Assembly: GCA_041494805.1 (NCBI GenBank)
Contig: JBGQBN010000081.1
Span: 1-12,264, forward strand
Source: JBGQBN01 sp041494805
Lineage (GTDB): Bacteria > Acidobacteriota > Terriglobia > Terriglobales > Acidobacteriaceae
Direction of reading: 5' to 3'
Length of the DNA: 12,264 nt
The notes beneath the pieces were generated by a model. The model did not search any database, was not told where the DNA came from, and saw nothing but the letters and a program-made list of their open reading frames with translations. The position numbers and the translations under genes were made by a program. Below, in pieces: positions 1 to 8,720 of this stretch; positions within the stretch are counted from its first letter, which is position 1; the number at the start of each line of letters is the position of its first letter.

Positions 1-1402
1 GGACGTTGGTCGCGCGCAGCTTGACGTCCATCTCATGCATCTTGTCCGCGGCTCCAGTTTCTGCATAGGCGCGCGACAGCAGTTCCATCGAGTATGGGTT
101 GTCGCTGTCCTCTTCCAGGTGGGGAATGGCATCGCCAATCTTCTGCTTAGCCATCAAGAGGGCCCCGGCGGCGCCATGGTACGACTCCTGGATATTCGTG
201 CTCCGGCCGCTGCTGGACATGGCTTCCAGTTGCGCGAGGGTCTTATCGGCAAGTTCCTGGTTGCTGGCATGAGCGGCTCGAACCGCACGATAGCGGAGAA
301 TTCGGGCCCGCTCCTCTTCCCGGTCGGACTCGGCAATGCCCGCCTGGTGGCTCAAGGCATCTTCCGCAGCTTCCAGGTGCTTCAGGGCCGCGGCATCATC
401 GGTCTGGTACAGGCTCATCATGCGATGCGCCTGAGCTCCTTCCAGGTCCAGACCCTGAGCGTGGGCCGTTTCGGCGATTGCACCGAACGCCTTGTCAGCT
501 TCCGCGAGATTATTCTCTCGCACCCAGGTCATGGCCTTCTGCAGGTTGTAATCCAGACGGTCGGCATCGGTGTGCGCGTCTTGAATGGCCTTGTCATACT
601 CAGTTCGCGCCTGGGCCTGGGCTTGCACCCCCATTAGTGCGTAGGTGTCCCCCAGTCCAAGCTGGGAAGAAGCAAAACCAGGATCAATTTTCAGGGCTGC
701 GCGGTAATGCTCGAGGGCGGCGTCGAAATTGCCGGACATGCGCAGGATCTCGGCATAGGAATCCAGCGGGTTCGGCTCCTTGGGAAGAACCGCGACATAG
801 CGCTCCATGGCGTTGAACGCCTTATCAAACTGGCGTTCCCGCGCATAGCAATACCCCAGATCGTTCAGCGCCGCCGGATAGTGCTTGTCGAGCGCCAGGG
901 CGCGCTCGAACATCTTCTGGGCCGGCTCATAGCCATTCTCTCCCATCAGCCAGTTGCCCGCCAGATACAGTAGGCGCTTGTCCTTGGGAAACATCGCCAG
1001 CATGTCGTTCATGGCGGAGATGCCGGCAATAAAGTTGTTTTCCTGAACGTTGGTGATCCACTCGATCATCAAACGCTCCCCGGGCGTGACCTTCGCGGCC
1101 AGGGACTTGGCCTTCCCCCGAGCCGCGCTGGCCTCCGCCGGATTACGGCTGTTGAAAGCGATCCAGGCAAATGCCAGGGCGAAGCTGGAGTCGGCATCAG
1201 CCGCCGCCCGCCACCCGATATTGGCGCGCTCCAGATAAAGGTTCTCGTAATCGGTCATCGCTCTCTCGTACAAGTCCCGCGCCTTCGGTGAGGAGGTCGT
1301 GAGCGGCATGGCTTTCGTCGCGGCTTGCTTCACGTGATGGGCGGAAGCCGGCAGAACTAGCCCGAGGCAGGCCAGGAGGAAAACGCTAGTAAGGCGGCGC
1401 AT
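1..1402 (-). CDS. Secreted TPR-repeat protein, 3' end beyond the window
   Basis: The frame is open from an ATG at 1402 to the left edge, giving 467 codons without a stop, so the C-terminus is missing. Residues 1-21 form a signal peptide (MRR, then a leucine/valine-rich core ending LPASA), so the product is probably periplasmic or outer-membrane associated. From about residue 140 to 280 there are consecutive TPR-like helical pairs, for example around YLAGNWLMGENGYEPAQKMF, AALNDLGYCYARERQFDKAF, DSYAEILRMSGNFDAALEHY and QLGLGDTYALMG. The spacing is near 34 residues, and more degenerate helical repeats follow. TPRs are protein-protein interaction scaffolds. No catalytic domain is visible in the part present. 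The ribosome-binding site is weak (GAGAA upstream). The gene lies after the terminator of the receptor gene and has its own promoter candidate, so it is probably a separate unit. Confidence is high for a real gene and TPR fold, low for any specific function. Confidence 0.9.
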   Translation of the reverse strand, partial: MRRLTSVFLLACLGLVLPASAHHVKQAATKAMPLTTSSPKARDLYERAMTDYENLYLERANIGWRAAADADSSFALAFAWIAFNSRNPAEASAARGKAKSLAAKVTPGERLMIEWITNVQENNFIAGISAMNDMLAMFPKDKRLLYLAGNWLMGENGYEPAQKMFERALALDKHYPAALNDLGYCYARERQFDKAFNAMERYVAVLPKEPNPLDSYAEILRMSGNFDAALEHYRAALKIDPGFASSQLGLGDTYALMGVQAQAQARTEYDKAIQDAHTDADRLDYNLQKAMTWVRENNLAEADKAFGAIAETAHAQGLDLEGAQAHRMMSLYQTDDAAALKHLEAAEDALSHQAGIAESDREEERARILRYRAVRAAHASNQELADKTLAQLEAMSSSGRSTNIQESYHGAAGALLMAKQKIGDAIPHLEEDSDNPYSMELLSRAYAETGAADKMHEMDVKLRATNV

Positions 1403-1440
1403 CAGGATTCTCGCTAAGTGGATTATGGTTTCTGATGCCG

Positions 1441-1469
1441 AGGGTAGCACGACGCCTACAGGCCGAAAA
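1441..1469 (-). promoter_or_regulatory. Candidate sigma70-like promoter of the TPR gene
   Basis: On the minus strand an extended -10 (TGC then TACCCT, hexamer at 1446-1441) lies 17 nt downstream of TTTTCG (1469-1464), a weak -35. The predicted start near 1434 gives a leader of about 30 nt before the ATG at 1402. It was found by eye, with a weak -35 and only a moderate -10. Confidence 0.3.
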
Positions 1470-1538
1470 GGTGACCGTGGTGGTACCGCCAACCTGCCCG
1501 TGTGGACGCGGCCGAATAGCCCGCGTGGGTTTCAAGAC

Positions 1539-1566
1539 CCTAAAGCCCAGAGCCTAAAGCCTGACG
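1539..1566. repeat. Two-copy 14-bp direct repeat
   Basis: The 9-mer CCTAAAGCC occurs at 1539-1547 and again at 1553-1561, a 14-bp period (CCTAAAGCCCAGAG then CCTAAAGCCTGACG). It sits in the non-coding stretch between the receptor terminator and the TPR promoter candidate. It may be a remnant of a short intergenic repeat. No function is suggested. Confidence 0.5.
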
Positions 1567-1593
1567 CAGAGCCTTCCACCGCGCCCTCCACAA

Positions 1594-1626
1594 GAAAAAA
1601 GCCCCTCCCGCCTGCGCAGAAGGAGC
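1594..1626 (-). terminator. Rho-independent terminator of the receptor gene
   Basis: On the minus strand the arms GCTCCTTC (1626-1619) and GGAGGGGC (1608-1601) pair over 8 positions, two of them G-U, around a 10-nt loop. A run of six T (1600-1595) follows. It lies 43 nt after the receptor stop codon and ahead of the TPR gene, so it separates the two units. Confidence 0.75.
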
Positions 1627-1640
1627 CCTTGAGAATGTAC

Positions 1641-1661
1641 TGGCCACTAGTCACTGGCCAC
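1641..1661. repeat. Three tandem 7-bp repeats (GTGGYCA family)
   Basis: Three head-to-tail heptamers read TGGCCAC, TAGTCAC, TGGCCAC on the plus strand. On the receptor's coding strand they read GTGGCCA, GTGACTA, GTGGCCA, beginning 7 nt after its stop codon. TAGTCAC is identical to a unit of the larger array at 10494-10563, so the two loci belong to one repeat family. The array lies between the stop codon and the terminator, so it should be in the 3' untranslated part of the transcript. Confidence 0.65.
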
Positions 1662-1668
1662 TTCGCTA

Positions 1669-4600
1669 CTAGAACGTAATCTTGGCCGCGAACTGAATGC
1701 CGCGCGGCCCACCGCCTCCCAGGAATGGGTTGCCGATGCCCACATCACCGGTTGCGGTGAGCGGCAGGAAGCCAATCCCGCGGCCGGCAGAAGTTAACCC
1801 ATTGTTCGCCGGATCAGTAATGAAATTCGGCAAATTCGGATTGGCGAAGTTGGGATGATTGAACAGGTTGAAGAACTCAGCCCGGAGCTGCAGGTTCACA
1901 CGCTCGGTGATGGCCGTATTCTTGGAGATCGAGAAATTGAGCTCTTTAAAGCTGGGTCCCTTAAGGGAGTTGCGCCCCAGGTCGCCGAAGTGGCGCGTAC
2001 CGGACAGGCAGTCGCTGTCGCCACCGCCGCCAAAGCCGGTGCTGTTGCCAAAAGTGCAAGGCACCTGGAAGGACGAAAGATCAACGCTGTTGGAGCCACT
2101 GCCGTACCGGATCGGCCCCACCACATCCGGCCGGTCAAAACCTTCTCCGGATCCCGAGTAGTCTCCCTCGAAGTTGTAGTTGAGCTGGAACGGCTGACCA
2201 TCCTGAAGATTCACCACGCCATCCACACCCCAGCCATTCTTCAGCTTGGTCCAACTACCCCCCATCTTGGGGAATGCATACGCGAAGTTCCAGGTGAAGC
2301 GGCGCCGGATGTCGAAGTTTGAATTGCCTCGGTCCAGTTGCGGTGCCAGGCTGTTATTCGGCTGCGCCGCATTCGGAATGAAGTCTTCGCTATCGCTGGC
2401 ATCATCAATCGAGTGCGACCACACGAAGTTCACCGCCGACGTCAGACCATGCCAGCTATTGACTCGCAGGCTGGTTTGCAGCGCGTGGTACGTCGAACTT
2501 GCCGTGGATTCTGTTTGGTTAACGTAGAACAAGGCGGGGTAGACCGTCCGCGGCACGTTGAAATTGTTACCGTCCGGACCGTCAAAACCAGCGATCGGAC
2601 AATTAGGCAGCGTAGCCCCATTGCACTGTCCCGCAGACGTGTCGTACGCCGTGATCTGTGCCTGGCTCGGCTGGTTAATGTCGCGGAAGCGGAACAGCTT
2701 GGTTCCCTTCGCGCCCACGTAACCGATCTCGAGGACTGCCTTGCCCAGCTGCTGCTGGACGTTCAGGTTGAAGTTCTGGGTATAGGGCGTCCGAATGTGT
2801 TGGTCCACCGTGAAGAAGTCACTTAGAGGAGAGAACCCCGAGAACACAGGCAGACTCGGATCGAGTGCACCACTAGGAAGGTTGGGGTTCAGCCCCGCAG
2901 CCCCGATCGCCGCCGGCCCCGTCCCGGTGAGAGCTGGCCCCGGACAAAACGCGCAGTTGTAGGGTACATGGCCTAGGAAGATGTCCTGGGCAAAGGCATC
3001 GTAGAACAGGCCCCAGCCGCCACGGATCACCGTCTGTCCCTTGCCGGTAAGATCATAGGCAAAGCCGAAGCGTGGGGCAAAGTTGTTGAAATCCTTGTCG
3101 TAGAGCTGGTTCGTGGGAGATACGTTCAGACTCGCCGTCGGATCCAAATGGAAAAAGAGGTTGTTTCTTTCTCCGACCACGCCAAAGTAGTCCCAGCGCA
3201 AGCCGAAGTTCAAGGTCAAGCGCGGCGTCCAGCGGAAGCTGTCCTGAATATAGAATCCGTGGTTGTTTTCGACAGAATGGCGCAAGGTGTTCCCCTGTAC
3301 CTGCTTGCCGCTGCTGGGTATGCCTTCCAGGAATGTCGTCAGGTCGTCGAAGCCGAGTTTCCCCCGAAACGTATTGTCCTGGATCAACTGAATCGTCGTG
3401 CGCCGGAACTCGTACCCGAACTTTATGTCATGACGGCCAGACTTCCACGAATAGTTGTCAATGAAGTGCCAGTTGGAATCTACCCGCGATCGTGGAACCG
3501 AGTTAGTCGCGCCAATCACCGAAAAGTTATTACCCACTGTGATCTTCGGCAGACCGAAGTCAAACGGCGAAGTAACGCCGGTATTCAACCCGATCGACGA
3601 AGGATTAAAGCTGCTGTCCTCGGGGAAGAAGCCTTCGACGAACCGGTTCCAACCCAAGCGTGCCTCGTTCACCTGATTGGCATTGACCACCTTCACGTAG
3701 GAGAGCGACACCAGCTGCACCCGCGTGGGTGTCACAGTATTGAAGCCGGGCAGAAGTCCGCCGGCCAATTGGGCAAAGGGGAAACTCTGATCGCTATCTC
3801 CAAAGTAGTAGCGTCCGGTCAGCAGATTGTTGGCATTGAAGTTCTGGTCGACCTTGGCAATCATGCTGTCCACGCGGTTCTTGAAACGGGTGGAGATGGC
3901 AAGATTGTTCGCGCTACACCCGGTGGTGTCACTCGCGCCGCTCGGGATATTCGGAGTCGGCCAGGGATTTCTGCCAAGCAGCGCCAAGGCTACTGGGTTC
4001 ACCGTTCCGCCGCCGGTGACAATGCTTGCTTCCGTGGCCGTGATCACCGCCGGGTCTGGAACGCAGCTCGTGCCCGATTGCGCTCCCGACTCGCGCTGCC
4101 CTTCATAGTCTACGTAAAAGAACGTCCTGTCTTTCACAATCGGCCCACCCAGCGAACCGCCGAACTGGTTGTTGTGGAATGGGTCCTGCGCCCCCGCGGT
4201 ATTGAAGAAGTTTCGGGCTCCGCCCACCGAACTGGTGCGGTTGTATTCCAGCACCGAGCCATGAAACTGGTTCGTGCCGCTCTTGGTGACGATGTTCACC
4301 ACCGCTCCCGAGTTGCGTCCGTACTCCGCCTCGTAGTTCGACAACACCCGCAACTCTGCCACTGCATCAATCGGCAGGATGGTCGCCGGATCACCGAACA
4401 CGCCCGCCTCGTTGATGGCCGGGTCGTTGCGGTAGCCGTCGTTCATGTCGGTGCCGTCGAGCAGGAAGTTGTTGGCCCGGCCGCGCGAACCGTTCATTGA
4501 AAATGTGCCAAACGAACCCGGAGAGTCGGATATCTGGTCGGGTGAGCCGGCGACACCGGGGCTCAGGTAAATCAACTTGGTGTAGTCGCGTCCATTGACC

Positions 4601-5031
4601 GGGAGATGCTCGATGATCTCGGTTGTGATCGTGTTGCCCAACTCCGCCGAGGTGGTCTGGACCTGGGACAGTTCTTCCCCGGAAACCTCGACCCGGGTCG
4701 CCACCTCGCCCGGTTTGAGTGCCGCGTCCACCCGCCGCTCCGTGGCTGCATCCACCGCGACATTGGTGGTCACTGAAGTCTGAAACCCAGTCTGCGAAAC
4801 CGTCACGGTGTAGGTCCCGATAGGCAGCTCAGGAATGGAATAGCTGCCGTCAGCGCTGGTCTGCGTACCGCGCTCCTGTCCCGTGTTCACGTTGCGCACG
4901 CTGACCTTCGCGCCAGAGATCACCGCGCCCGAGGGGTCGGTCACGGTACCCAGGATCGTTCCGCGGAAGGTCTGAGCAGCCAGCCCCGTTGCCGCCAAAA
5001 TAACAAAAGCGAGAATCATCCTCACTCTCAT
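1669..5031 (-). CDS. TonB-dependent-receptor-like outer-membrane protein with N-terminal carboxypeptidase-regulatory-like domain (Oar-like)
   Basis: A protein of 1,120 residues, expected in the outer membrane. Residues 1-20 are a signal peptide (MRVRMILAFVILAATGLAAQ). About 22-105 form a carboxypeptidase-regulatory-like beta-sandwich (GTVTDPSGAVISGAKVSV, then DGSYSIPELPIGTYTVTV). About 125-252 form the plug, with LPVNGRDY near 143-150, the acidobacterial-type motif MNGSRGRANNFLLDG and VVNIVTKSGTN. The rest is barrel, ending in KITF with a terminal Phe, as expected for BAM-dependent insertion. Such receptors normally import large or complex substrates with TonB energy. I see no residues that define a substrate. 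The ATG at 5031 was chosen because AAGGAG lies 7 nt upstream. An in-frame ATG two codons earlier is too close to this site, and one at 5094 has no signal peptide directly after it. A terminator follows the stop. Several cysteines occur in close pairs in loop-like segments. Confidence 0.93.
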   Translation of the reverse strand: MRVRMILAFVILAATGLAAQTFRGTILGTVTDPSGAVISGAKVSVRNVNTGQERGTQTSADGSYSIPELPIGTYTVTVSQTGFQTSVTTNVAVDAATERRVDAALKPGEVATRVEVSGEELSQVQTTSAELGNTITTEIIEHLPVNGRDYTKLIYLSPGVAGSPDQISDSPGSFGTFSMNGSRGRANNFLLDGTDMNDGYRNDPAINEAGVFGDPATILPIDAVAELRVLSNYEAEYGRNSGAVVNIVTKSGTNQFHGSVLEYNRTSSVGGARNFFNTAGAQDPFHNNQFGGSLGGPIVKDRTFFYVDYEGQRESGAQSGTSCVPDPAVITATEASIVTGGGTVNPVALALLGRNPWPTPNIPSGASDTTGCSANNLAISTRFKNRVDSMIAKVDQNFNANNLLTGRYYFGDSDQSFPFAQLAGGLLPGFNTVTPTRVQLVSLSYVKVVNANQVNEARLGWNRFVEGFFPEDSSFNPSSIGLNTGVTSPFDFGLPKITVGNNFSVIGATNSVPRSRVDSNWHFIDNYSWKSGRHDIKFGYEFRRTTIQLIQDNTFRGKLGFDDLTTFLEGIPSSGKQVQGNTLRHSVENNHGFYIQDSFRWTPRLTLNFGLRWDYFGVVGERNNLFFHLDPTASLNVSPTNQLYDKDFNNFAPRFGFAYDLTGKGQTVIRGGWGLFYDAFAQDIFLGHVPYNCAFCPGPALTGTGPAAIGAAGLNPNLPSGALDPSLPVFSGFSPLSDFFTVDQHIRTPYTQNFNLNVQQQLGKAVLEIGYVGAKGTKLFRFRDINQPSQAQITAYDTSAGQCNGATLPNCPIAGFDGPDGNNFNVPRTVYPALFYVNQTESTASSTYHALQTSLRVNSWHGLTSAVNFVWSHSIDDASDSEDFIPNAAQPNNSLAPQLDRGNSNFDIRRRFTWNFAYAFPKMGGSWTKLKNGWGVDGVVNLQDGQPFQLNYNFEGDYSGSGEGFDRPDVVGPIRYGSGSNSVDLSSFQVPCTFGNSTGFGGGGDSDCLSGTRHFGDLGRNSLKGPSFKELNFSISKNTAITERVNLQLRAEFFNLFNHPNFANPNLPNFITDPANNGLTSAGRGIGFLPLTATGDVGIGNPFLGGGGPRGIQFAAKITF

Positions 5032-5204
5032 GATCATTCTCCTTTTACTTCCAAAAAAGCAGTGACATCGCCCCATCACAATCGCCTCAAACACTAGTCT
5101 TGTTGCCGGTTCCTGTCGCGCAACACTCCAGCTCCCTAAATGGGACTGGCGAGAACAAGTAGCCGAAACCTCGGCCCTCCAAGCAGCTTCATTTAGGAAA
5201 GCGC

Positions 5205-5231
5205 ATTGTAGCGCATCGTGGAGGCAAACAA
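5205..5231 (-). promoter_or_regulatory. Candidate promoter of the receptor gene
   Basis: On the minus strand TACAAT (5210-5205), one mismatch from the -10 consensus, lies 15 nt downstream of TTGTTT (5231-5226). A 17-nt spacing gives the poorer TTTTGT. The -10 sits between two identical 7-mers (ATGCGCT on the minus strand, 5216-5210 and 5206-5200). The transcript start would be near 5198, about 165 nt before the ATG. It suggests the receptor is not purely dependent on read-through from the upstream genes. Confidence 0.35.
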
Positions 5232-5264
5232 AAATCAGGCTGGGATAGAACTGCCGGCCGACGG

Positions 5265-6950
5265 CTAGAAACTGAAGGCAACGCCGCCGCGGATGGCGCG
5301 CGCCGACTGCACCAGGTACACCGTGCGGCCATCTTGCCCCAGCACCGGGACATATCCCTCAGCCAGAAGATTGCGCACGTCAATCAGCGCCTCCATATGG
5401 CCCGGCAGGAAGCCGGTCCCGGGAATGGGTTGGCGGAAAAAGATGTTCAGATAAGGGTCGGCCTGCCCGGCGGAGGCATTGAACATGTCCACCGGAGTAA
5501 GCGCCTGTCCGCTGATCCAGCGGTAGGACGCGATCCAGTGCGTCTTGGCCCCCGGCATGGTGCCGCTGACTTTCGCCGCCATACTATGACGGTCTCGCAC
5601 CAGGATCGATTGCCGCGCCTCTTGCAGGCTGACATCGCTCTTGCCCAGATCGAGCACGCCCCCATATTCGTAATCCAGCGTGGCCGTTAGATCGGCAGTC
5701 AGTTTGCGTTGCAGCACGACCCGCAGGCCGCGGGCATTCAGATCCTTTCCGCGATAGGTGAACGTACCGGAATAGAGATCAGGCAACACTTCCCCGCCAT
5801 CCGCGGTCAACTCACCCACCCCGGTCAGGGCAGGATTCGCGACGCGGTCGGAATACGCAGCCAACTGAATGCTGTTCTTGCCCACCCGGCGGGAAAGTGA
5901 GAGCTCGTGATGGTGCGCCCGCTCCAGCGAAGGCGTAAAACCGGCGATACTGACGTGCGGCTGCGACTCGCTCAAGTCCGCGGGAGCGGAGTCAAAGCCT
6001 TTGTCCATGCGGCTGTCCGGCTCGGAGGTAGCGTAGCGGTACTCCAGCACCGTGTCCCGTGAAAGATGTAGATCGGCGGAGCCGAAAGGCCGAAACGCGT
6101 TGACCCGGCCCATGAACTGGATGGTCTGCAGTTCGCTGCCGAATCTGAGTTCCAAAATGTCGCCCAGCGTGAAATCGTCCGAGGTGGTCAGGGCGAGAGC
6201 CTGTAGGCCGGCATTATGCAAGTTCCCGTCAGGCGAAGCCAGGCGGCGCAAAGTAAAAGCTACCTGCGGCTCTGATCCGTTCGCCAACTTATGGCTGTAG
6301 GACGCGCGCAAAACCGTAGCCGGCGAACCGCTGCCGTAGCCCACATTGCCCCTCACCGCCATGGTCCCCGAAGAGAAAATAGACTTTTCCACCGAGAAGC
6401 CGGTGCTGACATCGGAGGCTCCTCCAAAACCCTCCGACGCTGAGCCCGCCAGGAACGACACCGTTCCCTTCATCTCATGATCATCATTCTCGGATTGCGA
6501 AACCAGGACCGCGGAACCGTCGTCCAGCATGCGCAGAATGGGACGGTTGGAGACCGAGCGTAGCACCCACTTCCAGTCGTCCTCCTCGGCCGGGCCCCGT
6601 CTTGGCCCCAGCTGGATCGCATCGAAGAGCGTGCTCAGGGCGGCATTCACGACTGCGGCCCCGCCCGGGCGCAGTCCCACGCGCTCCCGTAGCGTCGGCA
6701 GGAAAGAAGGGGCAGAAATCTTGACGTTATACACGCCGGGCAGCAACCCCCCGGCGGAGTAGAAGCCGTTCTCGTCGGTATACACTTTCAGGGTGCGCAC
6801 CGCCGACCCGAAAACTTCCACCATGGCGCCCATTTGCGGGACGCCGCTGGCACTGCGCACGTATCCGGAAATGGAACCCGGCCTTTCCCCAGCCCACACC
6901 GGAAGCGCCAGGCCCAGCACTGCCAGCAAGCACCCGAGCTTACGGAGCAT
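5265..6950 (-). CDS. Secreted carboxypeptidase-regulatory-like domain protein, probable outer-membrane beta-barrel
   Basis: A protein of 561 residues. Residues 1-20 form a signal peptide (MLRKLGCLLAVLGLALPVWA). About 26-105 are a carboxypeptidase-regulatory-like domain (ISGYVRSASGVPQMGAMVEV, then DENGFYSAGGLLPGVYNVKI), the same type that opens the receptor downstream. The remainder has many alternating polar and apolar stretches, such as GTMAVRGNVGYGSG and AVTYRYATSE-like strands, and ends in GGVAFSF. A C-terminal Phe on a beta strand fits an outer-membrane barrel. No TonB plug motif is visible and it is about half the length of a receptor. The ATG at 6950 lies 7 nt after AGGTGG; the GTG just before it (6953) is the alternative. 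It follows the GWxTD gene by 36 nt, so the two are probably co-transcribed. The barrel assignment is inference; the function is unknown. Confidence 0.85.
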   Translation of the reverse strand: MLRKLGCLLAVLGLALPVWAGERPGSISGYVRSASGVPQMGAMVEVFGSAVRTLKVYTDENGFYSAGGLLPGVYNVKISAPSFLPTLRERVGLRPGGAAVVNAALSTLFDAIQLGPRRGPAEEDDWKWVLRSVSNRPILRMLDDGSAVLVSQSENDDHEMKGTVSFLAGSASEGFGGASDVSTGFSVEKSIFSSGTMAVRGNVGYGSGSPATVLRASYSHKLANGSEPQVAFTLRRLASPDGNLHNAGLQALALTTSDDFTLGDILELRFGSELQTIQFMGRVNAFRPFGSADLHLSRDTVLEYRYATSEPDSRMDKGFDSAPADLSESQPHVSIAGFTPSLERAHHHELSLSRRVGKNSIQLAAYSDRVANPALTGVGELTADGGEVLPDLYSGTFTYRGKDLNARGLRVVLQRKLTADLTATLDYEYGGVLDLGKSDVSLQEARQSILVRDRHSMAAKVSGTMPGAKTHWIASYRWISGQALTPVDMFNASAGQADPYLNIFFRQPIPGTGFLPGHMEALIDVRNLLAEGYVPVLGQDGRTVYLVQSARAIRGGVAFSF

Positions 6951-6986
6951 CACGCCACCACCTCGTGGGAGACCAAGCCTGCGATC

Positions 6987-8720
6987 CTACTCGACGGCAA
7001 ACATCACCGACGGGTCCACCGTCTGCTTGGAAATTTTATCGTTCACCTTGATCTCGATGCGATAGGTCCCCGGATCAAGACTGGCGGCCGAGAGAGTTTT
7101 CTGCAGGGTCACTTGGTCGCCGATATTACCCATCTGGTCCGTGCTTTCCACGGAATGAATCACGGCCTTGTTGGTCGCCGCGTTGAACACGTCGTACTCC
7201 ACCGTGGCGGAAGGCTTGTGCGTCTTTTCGTCCATGCCCAGGTTATACACCTGCATCCAGAAATTCAGCTTCTGGCTACGCTTGAAAACCACGGGCTTGC
7301 CGTCAGAGGGCGCCACTCGTGGCCGCACTTTAGTAGTGCCGATCACGAAACTCCCCGTGCCCACGTTTTTCGCTGCCACCGGTTCCATTTGGTCCGCCAG
7401 GATCAGCGAAGACGTCGACAGCCGGTCCTCATCAAAGGCTGGCACCGGCAGCCGCTTGCTCCAGGTACCCACTCGATCGCCATTCACATCCTTCACCACG
7501 ATGTCCGCGCGGTACAGGCCCGGCCGCAGCGGCAACGCTTTCCAGTACACCGAGGAATTTTCCGTAACCTTGGGGAGAAGCTCAGCCGGAACGTCCACCT
7601 GCACCGTGTCTTCAAAAGTCTGCACGATGTGCCCGGTAAGGGTGGTCACCCGACCAAAGATGTTGACCGTTCCGCGCTGCACACCGTCCTTGTTGATGAA
7701 TGTCACATCCCGGTTTTTGACCTGGACCGTAATCGGAACCAGCACCGTGTCGCCGGTCACTTTCACGAAGTCCGCGCGCACATCAAACGGCATCAGGTTC
7801 ACGCTGATCTTGTGGCTGACCACTTCTTCCAGATCTTTGAACTTCACCGCCGGTGGCTTGTTCAGCTTGGCCCACTGTTCCAGCCGGTCAAACTGTCTGC
7901 TCTGGTAGTCCTTGTTGAACGGAGAAGCACCCAGTTTCTCCAACCCGCCATGCACGAACCGGTCTGCCTTGTTGGCCATCCCCATCTCCTCGTACATGGT
8001 CAAGCCGGCGTTCGGTGTGTACAACAAGGCGTCCTTCTCGGACCGGTCCATGGTCATGTGGTAATCGCCGCACATGCATGTGTCCACGAATTCTATGATG
8101 ACTTCCTGACCAATTCCCTCAAGGTACCGATACCGCCATTGCTCGAATGGAAACGTGGAGGTCGATCCCCCGCCTTCGTCCACGGGCCGCTGGTACGTCC
8201 CGCCTGCCGGATGAGACTCAATCTCATCCGCCGGCCCAAACTGGATGTACATGCGGCCTCGGTCTGTTTTCCAGCCGGGGATGCCGGCGGGAAAGTGCTC
8301 GTTGGCGTACTCGATGCGGCGGTAATGTTCTTCCTTGAATTCGTTTTCTACCGTGTCGGGGGTGGGGTCGCGGCGCTGCCAGAAGGCTTCGATAAACTGA
8401 TCGCGCTCTTCGTCGTTGGAAAGCTGCTTGAAGGCGGCGCGTTCTTCGTCGCTGATGATCCAGCGGACATCCTCGTCCAGCCACTTCCTGAAGGTCTTGC
8501 CCAACTCGACCTTCAGCGACTTGGCATTTTCTTTCTTCTGCTTGTCGGTGATCGGACGCTTGAGCGGATCGGCCTCCTGCCCTTGGGGAGCAGCCTGGTC
8601 AGCGGGTCCGGACTTGCTTTCCTGCCCGACCGCATACGAGCCAAATCCGAGAAGCGACAGCAGCAGGAACGACAGGAACGAATGGACAAGGCGACGATAG
8701 GGCAATCCTACCCGGACCAT
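6987..8720 (-). CDS. Secreted GWxTD-domain protein
   Basis: A protein of 577 residues. Residues 1-33 look like a signal peptide (MVRVGLPYRR, then a leucine-rich core ending YAVGQ). A charged linker follows to about 70. The GWxTD domain spans about 75-225: WLDEDVRWIISDEERAAF, the DQFIEAFWQRRDPTP segment, and the name-giving GWKTDRGRMYIQFGPADEI with GWKTD at 149-153. A CMC pair lies near 215-217. The C-terminal half (about 300-577) is beta-rich, with Ig-like strands and phrases such as LRPGLYRADIVVKD and LDPGTYRIEIKVND. GWxTD proteins are common in Acidobacteriota and Bacteroidota, are exported, and have no established biochemical activity. The ATG at 8720 was chosen because GAGGAG lies 10 nt upstream. 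The longer start at 8759 has no ribosome-binding site and would add 13 residues before the signal peptide. It is the first gene of the leftward cluster. Confidence 0.92.
   Translation of the reverse strand: MVRVGLPYRRLVHSFLSFLLLSLLGFGSYAVGQESKSGPADQAAPQGQEADPLKRPITDKQKKENAKSLKVELGKTFRKWLDEDVRWIISDEERAAFKQLSNDEERDQFIEAFWQRRDPTPDTVENEFKEEHYRRIEYANEHFPAGIPGWKTDRGRMYIQFGPADEIESHPAGGTYQRPVDEGGGSTSTFPFEQWRYRYLEGIGQEVIIEFVDTCMCGDYHMTMDRSEKDALLYTPNAGLTMYEEMGMANKADRFVHGGLEKLGASPFNKDYQSRQFDRLEQWAKLNKPPAVKFKDLEEVVSHKISVNLMPFDVRADFVKVTGDTVLVPITVQVKNRDVTFINKDGVQRGTVNIFGRVTTLTGHIVQTFEDTVQVDVPAELLPKVTENSSVYWKALPLRPGLYRADIVVKDVNGDRVGTWSKRLPVPAFDEDRLSTSSLILADQMEPVAAKNVGTGSFVIGTTKVRPRVAPSDGKPVVFKRSQKLNFWMQVYNLGMDEKTHKPSATVEYDVFNAATNKAVIHSVESTDQMGNIGDQVTLQKTLSAASLDPGTYRIEIKVNDKISKQTVDPSVMFAVE

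Noticed and set aside
3148..4500. 450-codon rightward open frame opposite the receptor gene
   Set aside because: It lies wholly inside the receptor barrel and plug coding sequence on the other strand, has no ribosome-binding site and shows no recognisable domain.
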